A stretch of DNA of 64,000 nucleotides from Diphasiastrum complanatum (taxonomy: Eukaryota; Streptophyta; Lycopodiopsida; Lycopodiales; Lycopodiaceae). Positions 34,828 through 46,946 of the stretch are shown here, piece by piece. The notes under the pieces were generated by a model. The model was not told where the DNA came from. It saw nothing but the letters and a program-made list of their open reading frames with translations, and did no database searches. Both the position numbers and the translations under genes were made by a program. How positions within the stretch are numbered: position 1 is the stretch's first letter; each line of letters opens with the position of its first letter. The stretch is taken from positions 42,576,858 through 42,640,857 of the forward strand of contig CM055097.1 of the NCBI GenBank assembly GCA_029204225.1, given 5' to 3'.

Positions 34828-36311
34828 TCATATCTTCGAAAGCAACAATCTTAGCATATCTTGAAGTTCCTCATGTGTGAATGAACCGTGTTGCACTATG
34901 CGTCGATCATACTTGCACAACACCTACAATTGAGTGAGAAGACAATTTATAATGGTGTTATTTCATATAGCTTCATACCTGGATGCGAGGCGAAGACATT
35001 TCCTGCGAGCTACCCATCTCCAACTGATTAAGCGAAACACCTTCCTTATGTGCCGTCACTTCTTCCAGCTGCTTTTGGGACTCCAGAATGACTTTCGCTT
35101 GTTTTTCCGCAGCACATTCGAAGTTCTTCTTATCGGCCTCCCTCTCTTGAATAAGTCTGATGTATTTCTCCATTCTTATTGTCAAGGCTTGAGGGGCCTG
35201 AATCTGGATATCTTCTGGCTTCACGGGAGGGGTATCAACCATCATTGCCCCAGACAATCCATCTCGAGTTTGGTCGATCTGGCTCATCTGTAGCTTAAGT
35301 TGATTCGGGACATCATTCAGCTCTTCGACTTGCTTGGCCATGGTGGCTTGCAGCTCCATTACTGAGATCTTTTTCTCTTCAGTCTCGTCGCTTTTCTTCT
35401 TGATCTGTTTCCGCTGCTCTGCTACAGTTTGTTCTTGTTGTTTGACTTTGCCTTCCAATTCTTTTTGCTGGCTCATCAACTAGTGTACATGGTAGCTAGT
35501 CTCTGATTCGCTTATCATGGAACGCTTGGTTGGGGGTGATGTTAGCTAGTGAGATCTGACTTCCCTCCGACTGATCTGCTTTTCCGTCGTCCGACGTCGT
35601 CTTCTATCTCGACCAGGTCCGCAGCATCAATATATGAGGATGTGTCCATGATGATATGGACATGCTAGACAAGCTCTTGTTGTGCCGCTGCTGTTTCCTT
35701 GAAAATGGTGTTTCTATCTCCCTCCCCTCCCAGATTTTGTGCCTGTTGGGGTGTGGGGTTTGTTTGGACGTCAGCTTGTGTGTGTGCTTAATCTGCAAGT
35801 GTCGTCAAAGAATCTGTCTGGACTGTATGTGCTGTGGGTGATGTTGGTGGCGTTGGCGTGTTAACCAATATGGGTGGAGTTGCAACTGATCTGTTGGAGC
35901 CACTTGTGAATTTGTGGCGGTAGCTGCAGCTATAGATGTATCTGCTACATCGGCACCAACAGCACCACCTGTAGCATGATGTGGTGACGATTGCTGTTGG
36001 GAAGCCGTATCGGATGTTGAGCTGTCAGTTTGTGAATTCGTTGACCCAGAGGAAGTTTCTTGAGACTGGGTGGCTGCTCTCGTGGATCTGGACTTTTAGT
36101 GGAGCTTTTCGCCTTCGGATTCTGTCTCGTATGTTTCTGTGCCATTCAGGGAAGCATGGCGTGTCATTTACATCTTCGGCCTTGCCTTTGGTCGTACTTG
36201 TGGGGTTTGGACCTTTGTGCGGGGGTCTTGTTGTTGAGCAGAAGACCCTTTGGTAGCAATATTTTGCTGGGACGTTGAAGGCGTGGGCTGCTTCTTCACT
36301 GTCAGCTTCAT
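34828..36311 (-). pseudogene. Coiled-coil protein gene of unknown family, probably broken
   Basis: The minus-strand frame from ATG 35476 to 34979 encodes about 166 residues rich in Glu, Lys and Gln with a heptad-like pattern (KELEGKVKQQEQTVAEQRK, QEREADKKNFECAAEKQAK), so a long coiled coil is likely. At 34979 the text reads CAG then GTATGAAG. After 55 bp an ATTGTAG precedes GTGTTGTGC, opening 31 more codons (VLCKYDRRIVQHG, HEELQDMLRLLLSKI) to TGA at 34828. This looks like a spliced exon, though 55 bp is short for a plant intron. Upstream, ATG 36311 starts a Gln/Ser/Thr-rich frame with two in-frame stops (near 36170 and 36095) that continues to about 35930. It could be a decayed host gene or an accessory ORF of an LTR element. 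I do not recognise the family. Confidence 0.45.
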
Positions 36312-36342
36312 AATGGAAGTATACTTAATAAGACTTAACAAG

Positions 36343-36998
36343 TGTGAGAAATATGGCACAATATAGCTTGATTAGGCCAAATTTATGTACATAATGTCAT
36401 TCCACACATGTGGAGCCTATTCCCATGTGTGAAACATATGCATAGATTAGCTTTTGCATAATACCAAGAGCCATTAAGACAAATAGTCATGTTTTTGAAG
36501 TTAGAATGCATTTTCCTAGAATTTAGCTTTTTTCAAGAGGTGCAATTTGATTGGATAGCCATAGATTGTATGAGACTTTAGGACGACCCAAAAGACAAGT
36601 GGATGCATTGTCCCACACGTGTGAAACAAGTCACATTAGTCCAAACCTCAAGCTTTTTTTATATACTCCAATTTGGAGCTCATTTGGTAAGAACAATTTT
36701 TTGAAGAGATCTTGAGGATTTTGCATCAAGCTAGTCTATTTCTCTATTTGCATGCATTTTGGTGGAGCCAATGCTTTGATTAGTGTTAATACTTTGCTCT
36801 CTGGTCTCTGTCCATACTGGAGATTGTGGTTCACACGTGTGAAGCCTATTTAATCATTAACACTTTGCTTTAGATTGCTCTTGCTTGTAGATATAGGTGG
36901 TAGTTTTGATGGAGATGAAGATGAAGATAGTATTGCAATCAATCACTCTTGTGGATTGAATGAATCATTTATGGTCCTAATTGTACTTTTCTTTCACA
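36343..36998 (+). mobile_element. Solo LTR with perfect 5-bp target duplication
   Basis: This 656-bp block begins TGTGAGAAATATGG and ends TTTCTTTCACA. The pentamer ACAAG flanks it on both sides (36338-36342 and 36999-37003). Ends and palindromes (CCACACATGTGG at about 36402, CCACACGTGTG at about 36612, TTCACACGTGTGAA at about 36830) place it with the LTRs at 1428, 2935 and 10133. No internal sequence follows, so it arose by LTR-LTR recombination. Confidence 0.88.
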
Positions 36999-37003
36999 AC
37001 AAG

Positions 37004-38179
37004 AGCCAATTATTTTTCAAGATAGTTATGTTTAGTTAAGTTAGAGGCTTTGTCTATAAGTAGGCAAGAGATACCATTTTGAAGAATCTTTTGGCTCATC
37101 TGCAAAGCAAAGAATTAGGCTTTCTCTTTGTGAATGTAAGCCTTGAAAATTAAGTTTTCTGGATCTCGTGTCCAATCCACATGAATTCCATCTCCTTTTC
37201 TATTGATTTGCTTTCATCCCTTAATTATGATGATGATTCCATAGAGTTCTATATGTCATTTGTGTGTTATGGCTAAATCAACATGAATGTCTTGTTCTTC
37301 TCTTGATTGTGACTTTAGTTCTATAATTATTGCTATTTGTTTGGGTTTGGCACATGACATTTGTGGTTTCAAAGCATAAGATCCATTTTACATCATGATT
37401 CTTCATGATTTCATTTAGATTTAGAGGTTTTTTTTTGGCTTTTGTAGCTGTCTTTTCTAGTTCTCTTGAATTTTCAAATTTCAGATTGCTTTGAGTCAAT
37501 TTTTGATCCATTATTTTATGTTTCTTGTTTGAATTCTTATTTTATATTTGTAGCCCTCAATTTTAGCTTCCTAAAAGTATTTAGTTTTTTTGATTTGGAG
37601 CTCTATTGACTAAGTTATGATCATGTTAGTGAAACTCTTCCAGATTTAGTTGGCTACAGTTTTTGCAAGCTGTCTGTCTCTATTTTTTTGTTGTATTTTT
37701 TATCGTATTTTTTTACTGTTAAACTATGTATAAATATATCTTGACATTAGCTTTATGGAGGTACTAGTGTTTTTTCCCATTTAAAATCAGTATTAAGAAA
37801 GTTAAAATTAATTAGTGTGATTGGGTCAGAATTGATAGATTTTCAAATTTTTCCTTTGTATTTTTTGGTTGGAGAAAAGCACTTCAGAATTTCAATTTTG
37901 AAGTTTTTTTATTTTTATTTTTTATATTCTTCATTTTTAAGTTTAAAAAAAAGTCTCACCATTGTGGTTGTGCCCCCCAACATTCACTTTTTTATTTATG
38001 TTGTTTTTAATTTTTTAAAAGCTTTTAGTTACCACTATTGTGCATCTTACATTATAATTGGCCCAAATTGACAAATGAAATCAAGAGGTGCTTTGTCACT
38101 AAACCTCTACCATCAAGCCAAGTGTAAGTAGCCTACAGTATTAGGAGCTAATCCAACTCTAAATTTGGCCTAATCACTT
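37004..38179. other. AT-rich intergenic DNA
   Basis: No gene is recognised. Homopolymer-rich stretches of T dominate 37430-38000. A TATA-like CTATAAGTAGGC at about 37052 may be LTR debris. Confidence 0.45.
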
Positions 38180-38663
38180 ATTTACAAGTGTACAATGAGT
38201 GGTTTTGGTAGAGGACCCCCCAAGATAGATGACTTTTACAATTTCACACTATCTATCTATTTTAACATAGATATTGGAATCAAACCAAGATTAGATCTAA
38301 ACTTGATGAAGACACTCTCGAGCAATGGTTTGGTGAGGAGATTGGCAATACATGATGATGATCCAATATGCTCCAAGATGTTGGCTTCTTGCATGGTTGA
38401 GCCGAAATGTTGTCACACTTGATGATAGGTAGATCTGCATCCTTGATGCACTTGGGCTCTATAAGTAAGCTTTCGATTCATAATATCTCTTTAGTAGTGG
38501 TTGTAAGGGCCTTGTACTCAGCTTCACATGAAGATAAAGATATAATCTTGTTTCTTGGATAACCAAGACACAAGATTGCCTCCATAAAGATAGTAAAAGC
38601 ACTAGTGGACTTCCTATCCACTTTGTCACTTGCAATGTCCAAATCCGAGTAGGCAATCATTGA
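38180..38663 (-). pseudogene. Ty1/copia RNase H remnant
   Basis: On the minus strand from 38663 the text gives YSDLDIASDKVDRKSTSAF, a variant of the copia RNase H start (SDxDWAGDxxxRKSTSG). LSSCEAEYKALTTTTKEI follows, and further degraded RNase H text runs to about 38180. Frame breaks occur near 38460. The rest of pol is absent. Confidence 0.85.
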
Positions 38664-38754
38664 TAGATCTTCACTTTTATAATATTAATCCATAATCAAG
38701 CGTGAAAGATATATATCTCAAGATTGTGTGCAGTAGCTCCAACGAACCTACTCC

Positions 38755-39000
38755 CGACGCGGATACACATCAGGGATGCAACCAGTAAGTGCCAACTCTT
38801 TGACACTATGGTTGTATGCAACCAAGACCTTTGTGCCACACCAGATTATATTGGCAAAGTTTGTTGTCCCCCCCCCCCCACCCCCCCCCATCCAGATTGA
38901 GGCCCTATTCCATATTATCACATTCATTCAATGGCTAGAGGACTTCCAGGTTGGGGACACACACAATGTTGCAGCGGCTCTATCCTCATCTCGACGCTAA
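38755..39000 (+). pseudogene. LINE 3' ORF fragment with poly-C expansion
   Basis: The frame at 38776-39000 contains PHQIILAKF, then a proline run and IQIEALFHIITFIQ. The same phrase is PHEIILAEF...PPIQIEAAFQLITYI in the LINE at 58729-60805 and PHDIILAKF in the LINE at the right edge. The proline run comes from about 21 C residues (38868-38889, one A). It is a short, truncated copy of that family. Confidence 0.75.
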
Positions 39001-39779
39001 CACTCAAAGGGACACTCCTTCTGTTTATCTATTTTTTTTGAAACCTTTTGCTGGTTTTAAGTATGAAAAGACATAAACATCTAGTTTTCTTATTATCTTA
39101 CAACAAAGGTTGCGTTTCTTTTTATTTTACTTATTAAAAGAAATGTAGAGATTGGGGTTAAAACCTTTGAGGTTTGAATAACCTTATTTTTTTTATTTGC
39201 CCCCCCCCTTCTCACTTTCCTTAAGAATTTTTTTTTTTGGCTTTTGCACGGTTGGCGCCGATTTTGAGCAGGTAAGCTTTTTGGAGAACAAAAAAAAAAA
39301 AAAGATATGCAGGTACATTTTTGTACCTGCATCATAACTTTTTGATTTGATGTGAGAGGGGGGGTGTGAGATTAATACCTCTCCTCTAAATCTAGTACCT
39401 TGCTTGATGTGACAGGGGAAGGGAGTGGCGTGCCTCCCCACGACCCTATAACCTCCCTTATGCCAAAGCAAAAAATAAAAGAAACTATGTGCTCAAGCTT
39501 ACTTGTTTTCTTGAGCCCTTCTTCTCTAGTTATCAGTTTTTAACGGTTTTAATACCGTTGTTCTCCGTTTTTCTTCTAGCTTTTTGCTACATGCTACTTT
39601 TGTCATGGACACTCTTATGGAAGAAACTTGAGCTCCAAGTCCCGTCGGGGAGACTATGACATGTGCAATTAATCTGTTGTAGCAATAGATTGTTGACATG
39701 TGAGCTAAACATGCACGAGCGGAGGCCGAAATGCGAGCTATGTCTCAATCTCGGCAAACACTCCTCAACCTGATGTTTA
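39001..39779. other. Low-complexity intergenic DNA
   Basis: It holds poly-C (about 39199-39208), poly-T and poly-A runs and a G-run at about 39358. Upstream of the gypsy gag, some of 39600-39779 may be its N-terminal coding region (EFFIGEKKDRHQD near 39790). Confidence 0.4.
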
Positions 39780-40679
39780 CTCCGGAGTTTTTCATCGGAG
39801 AAAAAAAGGATAGACACCAAGACGTGGTCTTGGCCTAGTTGGATCGATGGGCTTCACATTTTTCCATGCACGATCTACCAGATGCCACGGCCATCATGTT
39901 TTTACGCGGTAAGGCATACTCATGGTGGCAGGATCTTAAAGATCAAGCAACGATCCCAACTACTTGGGATGATTTCCAAGTAGTCTTTAAGGCTGTCTTT
40001 ATGCATGTCTTTGACGATTTTGAATATTATCGTCGATTTGCAACTTTGCAAATGGGAACTAAACCATTGGATGTTTGCTGCTCTTTGTGGATCATTGTGT
40101 GCGTGTGGTCGAAAATTCGAACTGCCTCTTGGCCCTCCTTTCAAAAAGGGCAAAGAGTGTTTGGTTGACGAAGCTTCCCCTTCAAAAAAGGAAAAGAAGC
40201 ACCCTCGGTTGGAGAGAGTTGACTTTGATAAGGCCAAAAGCAACTGGTTGTCTTTCTCCTACATGGAGGAGGGGCACCTTTTCAAGGACTGCCCGAAGAG
40301 ACGGAAGAAGGATGGCCGCTCTTTTAAGACATCAGGTATTTCTTTTAAAGATGAAACAGCTTGTAAGAATTGTTGTTTTAACACTGCGATTTTTGGACCT
40401 CATGACCTCATTCGTATGAGTGGGTTCGTAGGTAGCTAACCCGTGAGTGACGACGGTTCTACACATAATTTTATTAATGCTAAGTTGGTGCAGAAGCTGC
40501 AGTTGACAACCACACCAAGTGACCACAAGTATGTGGTTAAGATGACAGCAGGTGGGGGGCAGCAGGTCTGGGACCACTTTGTCCCCCACGTGCCGTTGAA
40601 GATTCAAAACTATGTAGATAGCTTATCTTTTCATGTTATGAATCTTGACAAGGTAGATTTAATCCTAGATAAAGAATGA
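39780..40679 (+). pseudogene. Ty3/gypsy gag and protease, broken
   Basis: Gag core at about 39839-40040: LDRWASHFSMHDLPD, FLRGKAYSWWQDLKD, TTWDDFQVVFKAVFM. A decayed knuckle region (EGHLFKDCPKRRKK) lies at about 40265. The protease at 40450-40679 reads DDGSTHNFINAKLVQKL and ends near DLILDKE. The usual active site is LDSGSTHNF, so the catalytic Asp context is altered. Stops at 39837, 40437 and 40677 separate the pieces. It is the upstream half of the element that continues to 43190. Confidence 0.85.
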
Positions 40680-43190
40680 TTTTATGCTAGGAATGAGTCC
40701 TTAAAGAGAGATTATGTTTCACATAGTATATCTTTCTTGCATACTGGCTCTATGGTTTGTCTTAAAGGCGATGAGCCTAATCTACCTTTTGTAACTGCTC
40801 ATGAGGCTAATCAATGCATTTTGGATACTGAGTATCATTCGTATTTATGTTATTTGAAAGATGAATCATACATGGATGCTTTTGTTACTCATAATTTCAA
40901 TGTTGATGTATCGTCTATTCCTAAAGCATTGTCTTTTTCGGACATTAATTTAGAATCTTTTTTTGAGGGCAAAATCTTTAAAAGACTTAGGGAGGAGTAT
41001 AGTGACATATTCCCTGAACAATTGCCTGAGGGTCTCCCCCCTCATGGGGAGTAGACCATCACATAGATCTCCTTCCCGACAGCTCTCCTATAAGGGGGAT
41101 GTTTAAATAAGAATTCACGAGGGGGATGTTTCCAAAACTGGTTTTCGTTCTAGGTATAGCCATTATGAATTTTTAGTTTTACCTTGTGGTCTAACTAATA
41201 CCCCGGCAACCTTCCAACAGATGATGAACGATATTCTTCGTCCATATCTAGGGAAGTTCCTCGTGGTATTTTTGGATGACATTCTGATTTATAGTAAGAA
41301 AATTGAGGAGCATGAGGCGCATTTGCATATAGTCTTAGATAATCTAAGGCATGCAAAACTTTATGCTAAGGAGTCTAAGTGTGAGTTCTTTCAGACAAGA
41401 CTCAAGTACTTGGGACATATCGTTTCCGATCGAGGTCTTGAAATCGACTATGATAAGGTCCAGAAAGTTCGTGATTGGCATATACTGAAAACCATTAAGG
41501 AAGTTAAATCTTTTTTGGGCTTCATAGGTTTTTTTCCATAAATTCATTAAAGACTATGCCTTAATTGCATTGTCTCTAACAAAACTTCTTAAGGGAGTGA
41601 AGAAAGCCAAAACAAAAACTAAAAAGGGTAATAAGAAGAAAGTCGGAAGGTGGTCGAAAATCAATCCACCTGTTACTTGGACTAATGAACTTAATCAAAG
41701 CTTCGAGGCTTTGAAGGTGTTAGTGTCTACAGCCCCTATCTTACACATAGTGGACCCTAGCAGACCTTTTCTGGTGGAAACTGATGCTAGTGACTATGCG
41801 GTGAGTGCAGTCCTTTACCAAGATGGTAGACCTGTGGCTTTTAAAAGCAAGAAGTTGGACCCAGCTCAAAGTAGATATTTTATTATGAGAAAGAACTTTT
41901 TTCTGTCATTCATGCGTTAAAGATCTGGAGACATTGTTTGCACAGATCTAAATTCATGGTTATGACGGATCACGAGTCTCTTAAGTATATCTGTGGTCGA
42001 ATTGTGTCGCTGATGCTTTGAGCCGGATTGGAGAAGTTAATCGGTTATGCTTTGCTGAGTTCCAATTCGAGTTGTATCTTTCTATGCGAGATCTTTGTCG
42101 GACCGATGAGTTTTTCAGTCGTATTTAGCAAGAAGTCCTGGCAGGAAGCTCTATTGTGAGAAAATAATGGATTCCAAGAAGTCTCGCGAAGTGAAGATAC
42201 TTGATGATTATTCCATTAGGAATGGTTTACTTTTTCGTAAAGGAAAAGTTTGTGTGCCAGATATCACGGACATAAGGGCCCAAATCCTGCACGAGTGCCA
42301 CAATAACCCCAACGCGGGACACCCTGGTATACAAAGGACATTTGACCTTGTTAAGAGAAAATTTTATTGGCCAAAAATGAAAGGTCATGTCGAGGCATAT
42401 GTATTTGATGCTAGATTGATTAGATCTTGGATTGAGGTTAGGCAAGGAAAGAAACTCACTACAATTTTGGCGCCGTTGCCGAAGAGCTACGCCAAGTTTT
42501 CAGTTTGCAACATATTTGTTGGATGGTTAGCTTGCATTAGGCATCTTGTCGTTGCATGAATAGTGTTAGATCTGCATAACAATGCCAAATAAATAAAGCA
42601 TAAAGACTCAAAGCAGATGGTCTGTTACATCCGTTGAAAATTCCCAGCAAGAAGTGGAAAAGTATTTCCATGGATTTTGTGGTTGGACTTCCCCAGTCTG
42701 GGAAGGGTCACGATGTCATTTGAATAGTAGTTGACAGACTTACCAAAATGGTGCATTTATTCCAACAAAAACCACTGTGAAAGCTTCAGAACTTGCTCAA
42801 CTCTTCATTGAGAAGTTGTTCAAGTTGTATGGTTTGTCGAACGATATTGTTAGTGATCGTGATTCCAAGTTCACCTGGCAAGTTCTGGCAGTTAGTCTAT
42901 GAAAGACTAGAAACTACTCTAAATCTATTGTCTACGGATCACCCAGAAACCGATGGTCAGATCGAACGTGTCAACCAGTCGATGGAAGATATGTTTCGTG
43001 CATATGTTTCCAAGCGACAATCAGATTGGAAAAAGTAACTCCCAATGATTGAGTTCGCATACAATAGTATGAAGCATTCTGCCACGGGTTTTAGTCCTTT
43101 TATGCTCTTGTACGGCTTTCAGCCTCGTTCCCCTATCTCCGTTGGACTCAAATGTCTCAAGGTGCAAGCTGCAGCGGATTTTTTATCTTC
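40680..43190 (+). pseudogene. Ty3/gypsy RT, RNase H and integrase, broken
   Basis: After a spacer (40737-41054) RT begins late, at about 41150 (FRSRYSHYEFLVLPCGLTN), so the motif A half is deleted. It includes the catalytic FLDDILIYSKK (about 41270) and a thumb HIVSDRGLEID. RNase H at 41570-41990 has VETDASDYAVSAVLYQDG. The integrase zinc domain at 42167-42400 has HNNPNAGHPGIQRTFDLVK, and the core at 42620-43190 has ISMDFVVGLPQSGKGHD, VDRLTKMVH, TDGQIERVNQ and [18 protein letters not shown] short foreign insert (42406-42575) splits zinc domain from core. Multiple stops and frameshifts make it inactive. Confidence 0.92.
42406..42575 (+). mobile_element. Small nested insert with tRNA-Asp type primer site
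   Basis: Between integrase residues VEAYV and the core, about 170 bp do not fit the protein. They include TTTTGGCGCCGTTGCCGA at 42465-42482, close to the plant gypsy primer site complementary to tRNA-Asp. This suggests an LTR end plus primer site moved here, or a product of strand transfer. Exact ends are uncertain. Confidence 0.5.
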
Positions 43191-44110
43191 CCGAATCTTA
43201 CTATCAATGATCTGCTCACCAACACCAAGTAAGGCAACACCGTCATCATAAGAAGTAAGCATCAAAACGGGACAATCAGCATAAGGTACTGATTTTGGTG
43301 AGACATGTGTGTTTTTTCCAAGGTAAAAAAATGCTTTGCTCTCCCAAAAAAGACTCGGACAGCCAACAAGAGGCTGTAGCAGGCTGTCCAACAGCCACAA
43401 AATCACCAACACTTTGCTGTTCAAAGTGTTCCAAATGTGGACCTTGTTGTCCAAAAACCTTCCGCAGGTTGTTCCCGATGCATAACAAGATGCTCATGAT
43501 GTATCATAGGCTAAAAATGATCAATAAACCATGACTGAATCTGCTATCCACCATCTTCAAGAAAAAAACCAGCAGCTTGCCACTTTGAACACCCAAAAAA
43601 TCCAACAACACGCCACTTTGAACCAATGTTCTAATTGACATGACTATTTCCCCTCCTCCATTAGTACGAAATGGATTCAAAGAATGCTTGATTTCAGCCT
43701 TTTCCAAAACATTAACTTGAGAAGCTTGCTCATAACGTTCTTCACTAATGCATCCATCATTAGCAACAAATGGCTCAAGAGAAGAAGAATGCTCTACCAT
43801 ACCAACATTCCGATGCAAACTTGTACTTGTAGAAAGACAATGATCAAGCTTTGCATGCCTTTGCTCTTCTACCTTCAAAGAGGATGAAGTAGAGAGGAGA
43901 AAACATGATGATGAATCCTTTATTCGGTACATCTTTAAAAGTGTTTCCCAAACACTTTTAGAGGTCTTGCAAAATCTCAAATGATATACGATAGATCTTG
44001 TTACCAATAAATCAATGAAAGAGCTTGATTATCACGTCGATGCCAAACCTCAGCTTGCAACTCCATGAAGAATAGTTGGTGCCATCCAACATATGTTCGC
44101 CTGAACAAGT
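43191..44110 (-). pseudogene. Ty1/copia gag remnant (minus strand)
   Basis: On the minus strand the N-terminal Gag text HMLDGTNYSSWSCKLR lies at about 44090-44040. After a frameshift IVYHLRFCKTSKSVWETLLKMY follows at about 43990-43925. Downstream, a decayed frame runs to about 43200 ([19 protein letters not shown] near 43260) that may be linker or protease-proximal sequence. Protease, integrase and RT are absent. It abuts the gypsy integrase end near 43190. Confidence 0.7.
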
Positions 44111-44966
44111 ACGAATTGTTTCCAAATCTCTTGCCATAAGAACCAGCCAAGAAGATAAACTTTTTCAAACCCTAAATGTGCCTTAAAAGACACAAAAACC
44201 AACAAGTATCAAATCTGAAAAATCAGCACCGGAATGTGTCGAAACCACACATTAGATGGATGTAGGAACTCACCCTCCTACAAGCCTTGTGTGCTGAAAT
44301 TGCATTACAAACTCAAAAAACCAGCAAGCAAAGAATTAGGTTAGCCTCCAACAAAGCTTTTTCCGGAACCCTTCTTTCTTGCCAAAAAGTGTGAACAATA
44401 CACACACGGATAGGACTGTTGAAAACACCCTACAAATTCTAATATGTTGTCCAATTTTCAGCCTCGGAATGTGATCGAATCATCACAAAAAATTAACGCC
44501 TTCTTCCACACCTGGAAACAAGCAAAAAGAAGCGGATCTTCACTTTGTAAAATCAGCAAAGGTGCTGATATTTCAGCCAAATCAAAAGATAAAAATTGCT
44601 TGTAGATGGGCGCCCTCCTGCAAATGAGCAAATCTGAAAAATAGGGCAGCAGCGGACCCACGGAAGTAGAATAAACCTACACGGATGTAGGCGACTTAAA
44701 AGCGGCCCCGAATAAGCTAATTAATGGCGCCTTCCTGCAACCTGAAAAATCATCAAACAACCAACTGATTTTTGGGCGCCCAAAATCCTATTATCTCCTT
44801 TGATGTGTGGCGCCCTCCTGCAAAACGGAAAAGAGTCAAAATTGAACGGATCTTCACTCCAAAAAAATTAGCAAAGGTGCTGAATTTTTGTGATCCCTAA
44901 ATGAAGACGATCTCTTTTGGTAGGGCGCCCTAAATCAAGCATAGAAGATCCATGGCTCTGATAACA
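44111..44966 (-). mobile_element. Copia leader with diverged primer site
   Basis: This belongs to the minus-strand gag at 43191. TGTTATCAGAGCC on the minus strand (about 44954-44966) is one base from the tRNA-iMet primer site. A phrase near CATCATTTCTTCYAGGCTGA is duplicated at about 44967 and 45003. No CA end of the LTR was found, so the border is approximate. Confidence 0.55.
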
Positions 44967-45117
44967 TCATTTCTTCTAGGCTGATGGACATCCACTACAC
45001 CATACATCATTTCTTCCAGGCTGAAGGACCCTGACAGGGCCAGCCATCTTACAGGCAGTTTATATACAGTTATTTTTGCAGTTGTTGTTATTTGTAGGTA
45101 ATTGAGCTTTATGCTCC

Positions 45118-45188
45118 TATTGCGTACACTTGACATGTACCTTTTTCTTAGTCCTATGTACCTTAGGATATCTAAAGGACATTAATAA

Positions 45189-45191
<3 letters not shown>
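45118..45191 (+). mobile_element. LINE 3' tail (5'-truncated)
   Basis: CTTGACATGTACCTTTTT...GGACATTAATAAAG matches the 3' end of the LINE at 58729-60805 (minus strand CTTGACATGTACTTTT...AAGACATTAATAAAG). It runs straight into a CT microsatellite, as that LINE runs into (TTC)n(TC)n. This is therefore the end of a very short LINE insertion. Confidence 0.7.

Positions 45192-45255
<64 letters not shown>
45192..45255 (+). repeat. (TC)n microsatellite at a LINE 3' end
   Basis: About 32 TC units, starting directly after the LINE tail AATAAAGA. Confidence 0.97.
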
Positions 45256-45260
<5 letters not shown>

Positions 45261-46784
45261 TACTATCAATCTTGGCAAAAGATTAAAATTTGCAAAGATA
45301 TTTGCTTGCACCACGCATTCACTGCTTCAACAGAATCATTGCTTAAGAATTGCATTCTAGTTTCTATTAGGCATCATGCAGGCTGCTTGTTTAATGAAAT
45401 TAATAAAGTTTTTGCATGCTGCCTCTTTTTTTTAATTTTTTCGAAAATGCCTACAACCTTTAATTTGCTTTAGAAGCATTACTAGCTCATAAAAAGGTCA
45501 TGAAAGAAATGAAAGCCTAGAAAAAGTGAGAAAGTGTGGCTCATAATAAGTTTCGGGTGTAAAATGGGTCGGCCTTGCCATCCATTACACTTGGTAATGG
45601 ATTTTCTAATGACCTTTTTGCAACAGTCAGCAGCCTTTCATTTGTGGCCTGGCCTAACAACACCGCCCTATATTTATGTTTGTTTCACATTGTGCAAATG
45701 TCACTAGAAAACCGTTCCCCAACACGAGAAAATTTCAATCCAAATCAACTTTTTAGTATCACTTGATTTTTTACACAAATCCTTTGAATCTCAGATTTTG
45801 TTTTCATGAAGGAAATTTTGTTAGAATTGGCCCTACATTGGAGGTAAGAAAGCTTTACAGTTTGTGCATCCAAAGCTTCGAAGGTCAACATACCAGTAAA
45901 CTTTGTCATAGCTGGCTGGGATTTCTATTTGACCATGTGGCAAAAATCTACTCTGAATTTTCTCGTTAAATGGTGCGATATAGCTGATTTTTTATGAGCC
46001 AAATTAATGCATTATTAGGTAGGTAATAAGATTAATGAAATGATCACCTTATTGAATCAACACCCATCTATAACACTTGCTGAGATAATAAAGCCTAAGA
46101 TAGATGCTAGTAACTCTCATGTAGGGCACAAATAAAAAATAGCGCTAACCCAAATGACTACTATGGTCTATGGCATGTGCCTTTAAGCAACATCAAAGAC
46201 CTGTGTTTCTCTGTAGCAAGTATCAAATGCAACTTATATTTTTCTGTGATTAATGGCAACGGAGGGCAAATGGATACTGTGTTGCATGTAACTCAAAAAC
46301 CTCAATGAACAATGAGTAAGTAAAGTATTCATTGATCAGGACTGAAATACCCAAAACCAGCATCCAGAGTCATCTTTTTGCAAAATTTCTGATGAAATTT
46401 TTCTACTGCTCATTAACATACATACCATCTTATCTTGGAAAATGTGAATGAAGGGAATGTTACATACATATGAGTAGTCTACATTCTTTGACACTCAAAT
46501 TACTGAAACATGTATGTAAATGTGTGCTCCAGGCATTCGACAACCTGCAATTTCGCCCTACACCAGAGTACAACATGGATTTTCGCTTAATTGCATGCTT
46601 TCTTTGAGAAAAGCAGAACAAACCAATTTTTTCCGATGCCTGTCTAGAGGAGCACAAAGATTTGATTCACAGTTACAATGACTTGGAAGAAAGGGACTAC
46701 CATTTCATCAGGGAGCTGCAGTTACCTGAGATGTTACCTTCTAACAAGCCAAGAGGAAGATGGTATCAAAGAATCAATGAATAT
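45256..46784. other. Downstream flank of the ICME-like gene, no gene recognised
   Basis: Short frames without motifs. A short inverted repeat CCATTACACTTGGTAATGG lies at about 45580. The minus-strand 3' untranslated region of the ICME-like gene must begin at 46784, but its end was not fixed. Confidence 0.4.
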
Positions 46785-46946
46785 TTAAAATGGGCTGACT
46801 TTTCGAGCCAATTGTAGCAAAAATTCTGGGACCAATCTCCGTCGTGGTGGCGCAGTAGCATATTTAGCTTCAGCTTCTTCATCACCTTCATTTATAACAG
46901 CTAAAATATCTCTCAGCAGTTCGTCTTTACCTCCTCGCATAGGGTC
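46785..46946 (-). CDS. ICME-like terminal exon
   Basis: This exon opens with [18 protein letters not shown] after CTGCAG, has an acidic Glu/Ala spacer, and ends [19 protein letters not shown] before TAA at 46785-46787. The C-terminus matches the conserved end of plant ICME. Confidence 0.92.
   Translation of the reverse strand, partial: DPMRGGKDELLRDILAVINEGDEEAEAKYATAPPRRRLVPEFLLQLARKVSPF

Noticed and set aside
38776-39000. Proline-rich ORF
   Set aside because: The proline run is a poly-C tract within a LINE fragment, not a proline-rich protein.
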